From: an uncultured Clostridia bacterium
GTDB lineage: Bacteria; Bacillota; Clostridia; Oscillospirales; Acutalibacteraceae
Reading direction: 5' to 3'
NCBI GenBank assembly: GCA_947174455.1
Contig: CAMWIZ010000062.1
Span: 1-5,914 of the forward strand
DNA length: 5,914 nucleotides
Part shown: piece after piece, positions 1 through 5,686 of the stretch
How positions within the stretch are numbered: position 1 is the first letter of the stretch
Layout: the number at the start of each line of letters is the position of its first letter
Translations under genes and position numbers: made by a program
The notes under the pieces: model-generated
The model's input: only the letters and a program-made list of their open reading frames with translations
Told to the model about the DNA's origin: nothing
Database searches by the model: none

Positions 1-5
1 GTCAA

Positions 6-44
6 CCCCTCTGTCACTTCGTGACACCTCCCCCACAGGGGGAG
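6..44. repeat. Two-hairpin palindromic intergenic element
   Basis: Two perfect hairpins lie back to back. The first is TGTCAC-TTC-GTGACA at 12-26 (6-bp stem, 3-nt loop). The second is CTCCCCC-ACA-GGGGGAG at 28-44 (7-bp stem, 3-nt loop). The preceding ACCCCTC could pair alternatively with the GGGG run. It resembles short, dispersed palindromic elements that I recall between genes of Ruminococcus and Faecalibacterium type genomes, but only one copy is visible here, so its repeat status is inferred. It could also serve as a terminator for a gene to the left, although no T-tract follows (the next bases are ATAACG). Confidence 0.6.
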
Positions 45-263
45 ATAACGTATTTCAAGGGATTTGAGTTTAAGCTGACAAAAAGCCATAAGCAAAGTGA
101 GCACCAAGCTGTCAGGCGGTGTTTATTCAGTAGTTACTTAAATCCTTGTAGGCTTTTTTCGAACAGCCTCTGAGGTGAAGGCAATTCTTTGCTTATAGTA
201 CAAATAGCTGCTTTTTTTGGCATAAAAGATTTAAAAATTTGTAATACATTTACTTCAAGTTTG

Positions 264-292
264 TTGCTTTTTAGCAAGGTGTGTATTATAAT
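264..292 (+). promoter_or_regulatory. Candidate sigma-A promoter of the operon
   Basis: A perfect -10 hexamer TATAAT lies at 287-292. Exactly 17 nt upstream is TTGCTT (264-269), a weak -35 match that keeps the TTG. Transcription would begin near 299, leaving a 5' leader of about 60 nt before the ATG at 361. It is the best promoter-like sequence seen before the first gene, and no comparable site was noticed in the short gaps between the genes, which supports one transcript. The region is A/T-rich, so a TATAAT by chance is possible. Confidence 0.5.
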
Positions 293-360
293 ATCAAGGA
301 ATGGTTTTTTGATATACATATGCTGATTTATGTGCATATAGAGATTTAAAGGAGAAAGAT

Positions 361-1764
361 ATGGTTTTTGCGGATTTGTTCTTTCTGTATGCTTTTTTGC
401 CGCTGTGCTTGATTTTCTACTTCGCCTGCAGCAAGCTGCCGTACAGAAATGCGGTTTTAATTGTTTTTTCCCTGATTTTTTACGCTTGGGGTGAGCCGAA
501 GGTTGTGTTCCTGCTGCTTCTCAGTACAGTGGTTAACTGGCTGTTTGGCTTGGTCATAGACAAGCATCGGAATGACCCCATAGGCAAGGTTGCCGTCGGC
601 GGTTCGCTTGTGTTCAGCTTGGGTATGCTTGTTGTGTTTAAGTACCTTGGCTTTATTGTTGAAAACCTTAATATGATATTGCCTTTTGAGCTTAGTGTGC
701 CGAATATCACGCTGCCAATAGGTATAAGCTTCTATACATTCCAGATTATTTCTTACATTTTGGACTGTTACTGGGATCAAGTTAAGGTTCAGAAAAATTA
801 CTTTAAGTTCCTGCTGTACGTGTCGCTTTTCCCGCAGCTTATCGCAGGTCCTATTGTACGGTACAGTGTTGTAGAGAAAGAGATAAGCAACAGAAAGACC
901 ACTGTTACGGATTTAAGCGAGGGAGCTTGCCGATTTATGATAGGACTTGCCAAAAAGGTTTTGCTTGCAAATAACCTGTGGGTAATAGTGGAAAATTTCT
1001 TTGGCGGAGATATTTCGGGGCTTTCCGTTCTCGGAACATGGTACACTGTTATTGTTTACGCTATGTACGTTTACTTTGATTTCAGCGGTTATTCCGATAT
1101 GGCAATAGGTTTAGGCAGAATTTTCGGATTTCATTTTGACGAAAATTTTAAGCATCCCTTTATATGCAGAAATATTGCGGAGTTCTGGCAGAGGTGGCAC
1201 ATTTCCCTCGGTTCGTTTTTCAGGGATTATTTGCTGTATGTGTCCATCGGCGGCAAACGCAGAGTTTATCTGAATCTGTTTTTGGTTTGGTTTAGCACAG
1301 GTTTGTGGCACGGTGCGTCGTGGAACTATATTTTGTGGGGTCTTTACTTCGGTGTCTTTATTCTGATAGAACAGCTCATTGGCAAAAAGCGTATGAAGGC
1401 TATTCCAACAGTGTTAACCCATATCTACAGCAAAATTGTAATTATAATCGGTTTTGGTATATTCTACTTTGAAGACTTTAAGCAGTTGGGCAATTTCTTC
1501 AAAAATCTTGTTGGTGCAAACGGCAACGCTTTGACGGATACACTTACCCTGACATCGGCAGTTAACAACTGCTTCCTGCTTGCAGTGGCAATTATTGCTT
1601 GTTTCCCGATTGGTGTGGTTATTAAGAAAGTATTTGAAAAGTCAAACAAGACCGTTGCGGCGGGTCAGTTGCTAAAGACAGCATACTGCTTAGGTTTGCT
1701 GGTTGTGTGCAGTCTGCTTTTGGTTGACGCCACAAGCAATCCGTTCCTATACTTCAGATTCTAA
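361..1764 (+). CDS. MBOAT-family membrane O-acyltransferase (AlgI/DltB/PatA-like)
   Basis: This 467-residue polytopic membrane protein has the usual length and N-terminus of AlgI/PatA-type enzymes, opening with MVFADLFFLYAFLPL. Family signatures include FQRWH-type FWQRWHISL (His280) and LWHGASWNYILWG, in which His317 matches the MBOAT catalytic histidine. LFPQLIAGPIVRY and YFDFSGYSDMAIG are also typical of the family. Roughly ten hydrophobic segments span the chain. The last six residues, FLYFRF, fit FxYxxF, the C-terminal acyl-shuttle hexapeptide carried by DltX or fused to MBOATs, and put Tyr464 as acyl acceptor. Start: AAAGGAG at 348-354 lies 6 nt before ATG. It is first in the operon, 27 nt before the DHHW gene. 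Inferred role: moving an acyl group from the carrier protein at 5368-5607 across the membrane. The family is sure; the substrate is not. Confidence 0.95.
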   Translation: MVFADLFFLYAFLPLCLIFYFACSKLPYRNAVLIVFSLIFYAWGEPKVVFLLLLSTVVNWLFGLVIDKHRNDPIGKVAVGGSLVFSLGMLVVFKYLGFIVENLNMILPFELSVPNITLPIGISFYTFQIISYILDCYWDQVKVQKNYFKFLLYVSLFPQLIAGPIVRYSVVEKEISNRKTTVTDLSEGACRFMIGLAKKVLLANNLWVIVENFFGGDISGLSVLGTWYTVIVYAMYVYFDFSGYSDMAIGLGRIFGFHFDENFKHPFICRNIAEFWQRWHISLGSFFRDYLLYVSIGGKRRVYLNLFLVWFSTGLWHGASWNYILWGLYFGVFILIEQLIGKKRMKAIPTVLTHIYSKIVIIIGFGIFYFEDFKQLGNFFKNLVGANGNALTDTLTLTSAVNNCFLLAVAIIACFPIGVVIKKVFEKSNKTVAAGQLLKTAYCLGLLVVCSLLLVDATSNPFLYFRF

Positions 1765-1791
1765 ATAATTATGTGAAAGGAGAGATGCAGT

Positions 1792-3429
1792 ATGGCTAAA
1801 AAGAATACAAGCAATATACCGGCGGACAGGTCCGCAGAGAAAAGCGGTATAGAGGGCAAACGCAGGAGCGATATTCGATTTTGGTTTAGGTTTTTATCCT
1901 TGGGTGTGGTTGTTCCTGTATATGTGGCTTTAATTGTTTGTATGGCAGTGCTGCCGAGGTCAACTGTTTCCGAGATTGAAAAGAGAAATTTGGCGGAGTT
2001 TCCGGAGTTCTCATGGTCGGATTATTGGTCGGGAAGGTACACCGCCGATGTGGCAAATTATTATGACGATACAGTTCCGTTTAGGGATACACTTAAACAA
2101 GCGGCAAGCCGACTGCTGGGATTTTTGGGTGTAAAATATAATGACGTTCAGGTGTCAGGCTCAATGTCGGTTGTCAATACTAACAATGACACGGCTAACG
2201 AAAGCAAGCCGAATACAACCGATGAAAAGAATACACAGTCCGCTGTTTCTTCAAAAACAGATACTAAAAAAGACACAGACAGTGAAGATAAAGAGAATAC
2301 CAAGGATTTCGGACAGGAAATTGCCGAAGGCGTTTATACAAACGGTCAGATAGTGGTATATCAGGACGGTCATTACAGGGCTTTGTCAATGTACGGCGGT
2401 GGTACGGGCGAAACCTTTGCGGCTTCCGTAAATAACATTGCAGCTGATTTGTCGGGTGTTAAGGTGTATACCATGGTTATCCCTACACCGGGCGAGTTTT
2501 ATACTCCATCCAATTTCTCGGATTACAATGCAAGTCAAGAGGATTCCATAAACAGCATTGCATCGGCACTTGATTCAGGGGTTCAATCAATAAATATCTG
2601 CCCGACTATGAGAAAGCATCTGCAAGAGCCGATTTATTCCAGAACAGATCACCACTGGATGGCTTTGGGTGCGTATTATGCCGCACAGCAGTTTGCAAAA
2701 ACAGCAGGTGTACAGTTTGCAGACATTTCCGAGTACAACAAGAAAACTATTGACGGTTATGTCGGCACAATGTATGCCTTTACCGATAATAACGCAAGCC
2801 TGCTTAACGACCCCGAGGACTTTGTTTACTATGAGCCGAAAAGCAGTATAACGACCGACTACTATTCGCAGAGATTTCAGTTTGAGTATACGTCTGATTT
2901 GCTTGTGGAAATTTCTTTGAAGTCTGAGCTTTACAGCACATATATGGGTGGTGACGGTCACATAGTCCACATTAAAACCCCAGTTAGCAACGGCAGAAAG
3001 CTTGCGGTTGTTAAGGATAGCTACGGAAATGCGGAAATACCGTTCTATACAGGCTCGTTTGAAGATATTTATGTGCTCGATATGAGATACCTTGAAGTTA
3101 ACTTGGTTGATTTTGTTAGGGACAGAGGAGTTACAGACCTGTTGTTCTCCATGTGTTCATTTTCGGCTGTTGGAACAAATGCAGATAATTTAGAAACACT
3201 TAGAACACAGCATAAAGGATTTGCTTATGATGAGGTTTCATCAAAGGACGATGAGGGCATAGCCGATGAGCAGTCACAGCCTGAGGACATTCAAGGTTCA
3301 GGCGGCGATGATGAGCCAACCGGTAATGATGACGGTACGGGTTACGGTGACGGTACAGGCAATGATGATGGCACAGGCTATGATGACGGCACAGGCTACA
3401 GTGATGACGGTGACTATAATGAGTACTGA
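1792..3429 (+). CDS. DHHW-family membrane-anchored SGNH-like protein (AlgJ/AlgX/DltD-like partner)
   Basis: This is a 545-residue protein with a basic N-terminus and one membrane segment at about 34-54, so the rest should be outside the cell. The motif EKRNLAEFP (63-71) and the stretch DDTVPFRD are typical of DHHW proteins. A hydrophilic linker at about 129-172, rich in N, T, K, D, E and S, precedes the catalytic region. The signature DHHW is at 286-289 (His287, His288), and KDSYGN at 408-413 holds the probable nucleophile Ser410. An acidic tail follows, with four 6-residue repeats like DDGTGY at 513-536 and a decayed fifth. AlgJ/AlgX and DltD proteins work with MBOATs in O-acylation of surface polymers, so final acyl transfer is the likely job. 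RBS AAAGGAGA (1776-1783) is 8 nt before ATG. The acceptor polymer is unknown. Confidence 0.9.
   Translation: MAKKNTSNIPADRSAEKSGIEGKRRSDIRFWFRFLSLGVVVPVYVALIVCMAVLPRSTVSEIEKRNLAEFPEFSWSDYWSGRYTADVANYYDDTVPFRDTLKQAASRLLGFLGVKYNDVQVSGSMSVVNTNNDTANESKPNTTDEKNTQSAVSSKTDTKKDTDSEDKENTKDFGQEIAEGVYTNGQIVVYQDGHYRALSMYGGGTGETFAASVNNIAADLSGVKVYTMVIPTPGEFYTPSNFSDYNASQEDSINSIASALDSGVQSINICPTMRKHLQEPIYSRTDHHWMALGAYYAAQQFAKTAGVQFADISEYNKKTIDGYVGTMYAFTDNNASLLNDPEDFVYYEPKSSITTDYYSQRFQFEYTSDLLVEISLKSELYSTYMGGDGHIVHIKTPVSNGRKLAVVKDSYGNAEIPFYTGSFEDIYVLDMRYLEVNLVDFVRDRGVTDLLFSMCSFSAVGTNADNLETLRTQHKGFAYDEVSSKDDEGIADEQSQPEDIQGSGGDDEPTGNDDGTGYGDGTGNDDGTGYDDGTGYSDDGDYNEY
3328..3417 (+). repeat. 18-bp in-frame tandem repeat (DDGTGY-type hexapeptides)
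   Basis: Four consecutive 18-bp units lie at 3328-3345, 3346-3363, 3364-3381 and 3382-3399, encoding DDGTGY, GDGTGN, DDGTGY and DDGTGY. A degenerate fifth at 3400-3417 encodes SDDGDY. Units differ mostly by synonymous changes (GGT/GGC, ACG/ACA, TAT/TAC), so the peptide is more conserved than the DNA. The array forms the C-terminus of the DHHW protein, after the catalytic region. The period keeps the frame, so copy-number changes would lengthen or shorten the tail without breaking the gene. Confidence 0.9.
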
Positions 3430-3449
3430 TTACAGTATTCCTGATAAAC

Positions 3450-3472
3450 GGCAAAGCTCGCACAGCTTTGCC
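3450..3472 (+). promoter_or_regulatory. Intra-operon hairpin 1
   Basis: A perfect 9-bp stem, GGCAAAGCT / AGCTTTGCC, with a 5-nt loop CGCAC, begins 20 nt after the DHHW stop codon. No T-tract follows (ACAACCATG comes next), so it is not a canonical terminator. It could stabilise the 3' end of the upstream message, act as a processing site, or cause partial attenuation between the membrane genes and the fkbH-like/ACP genes. The structure is seen; the function is inferred. Confidence 0.55.
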
Positions 3473-3480
3473 ACAACCAT

Positions 3481-3516
3481 GTTAGGGATTTGAGGCTTGA
3501 CAGGAATTCCCCTAAC
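3481..3516 (+). promoter_or_regulatory. Intra-operon hairpin 2
   Basis: A perfect 7-bp inverted repeat GTTAGGG (3481-3487) / CCCTAAC (3510-3516) encloses 22 nt and sits 18 nt before the ribosome binding site of the FkbH-like gene. With the hairpin at 3450-3472 it fills most of the 114-nt gap, which is much wider than the two 27-nt gaps elsewhere in the operon. It may insulate or tune translation of the next gene, but no known riboswitch or leader class is recognised. Confidence 0.4.
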
Positions 3517-3534
3517 GCAGTAATAACGAAAGTG

Positions 3535-3543
3535 AAAGGTGAT
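3535..3543 (+). promoter_or_regulatory. Ribosome binding site deciding the start of the FkbH-like gene
   Basis: AAAGGTGAT pairs with the GGTGAT-complementary end of 16S rRNA (the full consensus is AAAGGAGGTGAT). It abuts the double ATGATG at 3544-3549. In aligned spacing the second ATG (3547) is slightly better placed. The in-frame TTG at 3490 lacks a well-spaced site and would force the ribosome through hairpin 2, so it is not used as the start. Confidence 0.7.
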
Positions 3544-5340
3544 ATGATGCTTGAATTGGAGTACCCCTTTGACAGCTCCTATATTATGAAAAAACGTAAG
3601 TCCATAAAAAAATTACTGCTTAATGACAAAAGTGTAAGGCTCAGTAAGAAAATTGCCGTGTTGGGCGGTTCTACTACCAATGATATAGTTTCGGCTATGG
3701 AGCTGTTTTTGCTTGACATGGGCATAGAACCGGAGTTTTATCAGTCGGAGTATGCCCAATATTGGCAGGACGCTATGTTTCCGAGTGAGGAGCTTATCGC
3801 CTTTAAACCGGACATAGTGTTTATACACACGTCTAACAGAAATATTACTGCTTTCCCAAGCATGACGGATAAACCTAAAGAGGTTGATGAGCTTTTAAAC
3901 AGTGAATTTAACCGCTTTAAGCAAATGTGGCAGGCTGTGACAGAACGATTCCATTGCCCGATTGTTCAAAATAACTTTGAAATGCCGTACTACAGAATTA
4001 TGGGAAATAAGGATTGCAGCGATTACCGTGGACGAGTTAATTTTATCAGTCGCTTAAACAACCTTTTCTATGAGTACAGCAGCAATACACAGAATTTTTT
4101 TATCAATGACTTGAATTATATTTCCGCATCGTATGGTTTGAAAGAGTGGGCAAACCCTTCATATTGGAATATGTATAAGTACGCAATGTGCTTTGAGGCA
4201 ATACCGGAGTTTGCCTTCAATACGTCTAATATTATAAAATCTGTTTTCGGTAAGAATAAGAAGGCATTAGCACTTGATTTGGACAATACGCTTTGGGGCG
4301 GTGTTGTCGGTGACGACGGTGTGGACGGTATACAAATAGGTCAGGAAACAGGAGTTTCCCAAAGCTACTATGAGTTCCAAAGCTATATAAAGGCACAAAA
4401 GGAGCTTGGCATAATGCTTACCGTTTGCTCCAAAAATGACGAGGAAAATGCCCTTGCAGGACTTAATCACCCTGAGGGTGTATTGAAGCCGGATGATTTT
4501 ATCGTTATCAAGGCTAACTGGGAGAATAAGGACAGAAACATTGCGGAAACGGCGGCTCAACTGAATATCATGACAGATTCAATCGTGTTTGTAGATGATA
4601 ACCCTGCCGAAAGAGAAATTGTAAAAGCACAGCTTAATGGTGTTGCAGTTCCCGTCATGGACGGAGTGGAAAATTATATCCAGACACTTGACCGAAGCGG
4701 TTTTTTTGAGGTTACCGCTTTCAGTGAGGATGACCTAAAGCGTAACGAAATGTATAAAGCAAATGCCCAAAGAGCCGCACAGCAGGCTGCTTTTGAAAAT
4801 TATTCGGATTATTTGCTAAGTCTGGATATGGAGGCGGTTATTGACGACTTTATTCCCGTGTATATCCAGCGTATAACTCAGCTTACAAATAAGAGCAACC
4901 AGTTTAATGTAACCACTAAGCGTTACACCGCCGCCGAGATGGAGGAGGTTTTTGAAAGCAATGAATATATCCGCCTGTACGGCAAGCTGATTGACAAGTT
5001 CGGTGACAATGGTGTTGTATCTGTTGTTATTGGCAAAAAGGACGGAAATGTGCTTAACATGGAACTGTGGCTGATGAGCTGTCGTGTACTCAAAAGAGAT
5101 ATGGAACTTGCAATGCTTGACACACTTGTGGAAAAGTGCAGACAGCAGGGTATTGAAACTATTAAGGGTTATTACTACCCAACAGCAAAAAACGCAATGG
5201 TTCGTGAGCTTTATAAGACGTTTGGTTTTGAAAAGATAAGCGAGGACGAACAGGGCAATACAGTTTGGCAGATGCAAACGGCAAATTATACCCATAAAAA
5301 CCACGTAATAAGAGTTCATGGGAACTCTGACAATTTGTAA
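3544..5340 (+). CDS. FkbH-like HAD-IIIC protein (predicted glyceryl transferase/phosphatase)
   Basis: The protein has 598 residues, or 597 if the second ATG is used. FkbH-like enzymes such as OzmB take 1,3-bisphosphoglycerate, remove phosphate and load glyceryl onto an ACP. The N-terminus MMLELEYPFDS and an SGNH-like domain with VLGGSTTND (Gly41, Gly42, Ser43) come first. The HAD core follows: DLDNT (Asp245, Asp247) with LWGGVVGDDG, motif II CSKND (Cys295, Ser296, Lys297) and the acidic motif FVDDNPAERE (Asp351, Asp352). A GNAT-like C-terminal domain starts near SNQFNVTTKRY (451-461) and includes MSCRVL. All key residues are present, and Cys295 is a candidate covalent carrier. It lies 27 nt before the ACP gene, its probable partner. 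With no polyketide genes nearby, it likely supplies acyl groups to the MBOAT. The family is sure; the glyceryl product is inferred. Confidence 0.92.
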   Translation: MMLELEYPFDSSYIMKKRKSIKKLLLNDKSVRLSKKIAVLGGSTTNDIVSAMELFLLDMGIEPEFYQSEYAQYWQDAMFPSEELIAFKPDIVFIHTSNRNITAFPSMTDKPKEVDELLNSEFNRFKQMWQAVTERFHCPIVQNNFEMPYYRIMGNKDCSDYRGRVNFISRLNNLFYEYSSNTQNFFINDLNYISASYGLKEWANPSYWNMYKYAMCFEAIPEFAFNTSNIIKSVFGKNKKALALDLDNTLWGGVVGDDGVDGIQIGQETGVSQSYYEFQSYIKAQKELGIMLTVCSKNDEENALAGLNHPEGVLKPDDFIVIKANWENKDRNIAETAAQLNIMTDSIVFVDDNPAEREIVKAQLNGVAVPVMDGVENYIQTLDRSGFFEVTAFSEDDLKRNEMYKANAQRAAQQAAFENYSDYLLSLDMEAVIDDFIPVYIQRITQLTNKSNQFNVTTKRYTAAEMEEVFESNEYIRLYGKLIDKFGDNGVVSVVIGKKDGNVLNMELWLMSCRVLKRDMELAMLDTLVEKCRQQGIETIKGYYYPTAKNAMVRELYKTFGFEKISEDEQGNTVWQMQTANYTHKNHVIRVHGNSDNL

Positions 5341-5367
5341 AATAATTTTATAGAGGAGATTACAGCT

Positions 5368-5607
5368 ATGACGGAACAGGAAATTTACGAGAGATTAAAC
5401 GCAGTTTTTCAGGACGTTTTTGACGATGACACAATTGAGGTTGACGAGCTGACAACTGCTGACGACATTGACGATTGGGACAGCTTGGAACACATAAATC
5501 TTATCGCCGCTGTACAGGACGAGTTCGGTATGAAGTTCAAAATGGGCGAGGTTTCCACTATGAAAGATGTCGGAGAAATGGTTGATATCATTAAGTCGAG
5601 AATTTAA
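5368..5607 (+). CDS. Acyl carrier protein
   Basis: This 79-residue acidic protein has the size and four-helix pattern of a free-standing ACP. The phosphopantetheine attachment site is Ser39 in DDWDSLEHINLI, the conserved DSL motif at the start of helix 2. The downstream EFGMKFKMGEVSTMKDVGEMV matches helix 3 and 4 features. The WDSLEHINLI form resembles small ACPs paired with HAD-IIIC/FkbH-like enzymes more than the fatty-acid ACP (DSLDTVEL), and it is not obviously DltC. It should carry the acyl group made by the preceding enzyme and present it to the MBOAT on the cytoplasmic face. RBS AGAGGAG at 5352-5358 is 9 nt before ATG. It is the last gene of the operon; a strong palindrome starts 36 nt after its stop. 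No phosphopantetheinyl transferase is encoded here, so a housekeeping one is presumably used. Confidence 0.93.
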   Translation: MTEQEIYERLNAVFQDVFDDDTIEVDELTTADDIDDWDSLEHINLIAAVQDEFGMKFKMGEVSTMKDVGEMVDIIKSRI

Positions 5608-5642
5608 GCAGTACAATTTACTCTTTATATCTCAATATATTG

Positions 5643-5686
5643 TGTAAATCCCCGTGACATAAGTGTATGTGTCACGGGGATTTACA
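5643..5686 (+). terminator. Operon terminator, probably bidirectional
   Basis: A perfect 17-bp stem, TGTAAATCCCCGTGACA (5643-5659) / TGTCACGGGGATTTACA (5670-5686), has a 10-nt loop and lies 35 nt after the ACP stop. The G/C core (CCCCGTGAC) flanked by A/T pairs means both strands read GGGGATTT at the 3' arm, giving a short U-stretch inside the stem base. A long free T-tract is missing, so efficiency may be moderate. Its symmetry suits a site between convergent genes. Confidence 0.75.

Larger units (their letters stand above)
1..360. other. Intergenic leader upstream of the operon
   Basis: No convincing gene lies in this 360-base stretch. It holds a two-hairpin palindromic element at 12-44, a long-spaced 10-bp inverted repeat (88-97 with 187-196), an A/T-rich tract, a candidate promoter at 264-292, a small hairpin (318-323 with 334-339) and the ribosome binding site of the first gene at 348-354. 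A 67-codon minus-strand frame (134-337) crosses it. That frame has no Shine-Dalgarno sequence before its ATG and no recognisable family, so it is not called as a gene. Confidence 0.7.

Noticed and set aside
134..337. 67-codon minus-strand open frame (start MHINQHMYIKKP)
   Set aside because: There is no Shine-Dalgarno sequence upstream of its ATG, and that upstream sequence is the leader and RBS of the first operon gene read backwards. It has no recognised family and sits in A/T-rich DNA overlapping the promoter. A decayed gene remnant cannot be fully excluded.
318..339. ATATGC/GCATAT inverted repeat just upstream of the first gene as an operator or riboswitch
   Set aside because: It is only 6 bp of mostly A/T pairs with a 10-nt loop in an A/T-rich leader. 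This is well within chance, and no riboswitch core was recognised.
361..3429. Calling the first two genes alginate O-acetylation genes (algI, algJ)
   Set aside because: The families match, but there are no alginate biosynthesis genes and the inferred host is a Firmicute. The MBOAT/SGNH pair is shared by many acylation systems, so no gene symbols were assigned.
3200..3463. Minus-strand frame rich in His and Arg opposite the repeat tail
   Set aside because: Its histidine-rich composition is a direct consequence of reading the GAT/GGT-rich repeat in antisense. It has no ribosome binding site and overlaps a well-supported gene.
3490..3543. TTG start at 3490 extending the FkbH-like protein by 18 residues
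   Set aside because: No well-spaced ribosome binding site precedes it, the added residues do not look like the family's N-terminus, and the segment overlaps hairpin 2. ATGATG at 3544 has a good site and a typical beginning.
4816..5319. 167-codon minus-strand frame opposite the FkbH-like gene
   Set aside because: It lies wholly inside conserved GNAT-like domain coding sequence and is rich in Cys, His and Leu in the manner of antisense shadows, with no family resemblance.
361..5607. Calling the operon a standard dltABCD locus
   Set aside because: No adenylation-domain DltA is present, the SGNH-like partner carries a DHHW signature with AlgJ/AlgX-type features, and the loading enzyme is clearly HAD-IIIC/FkbH-like.
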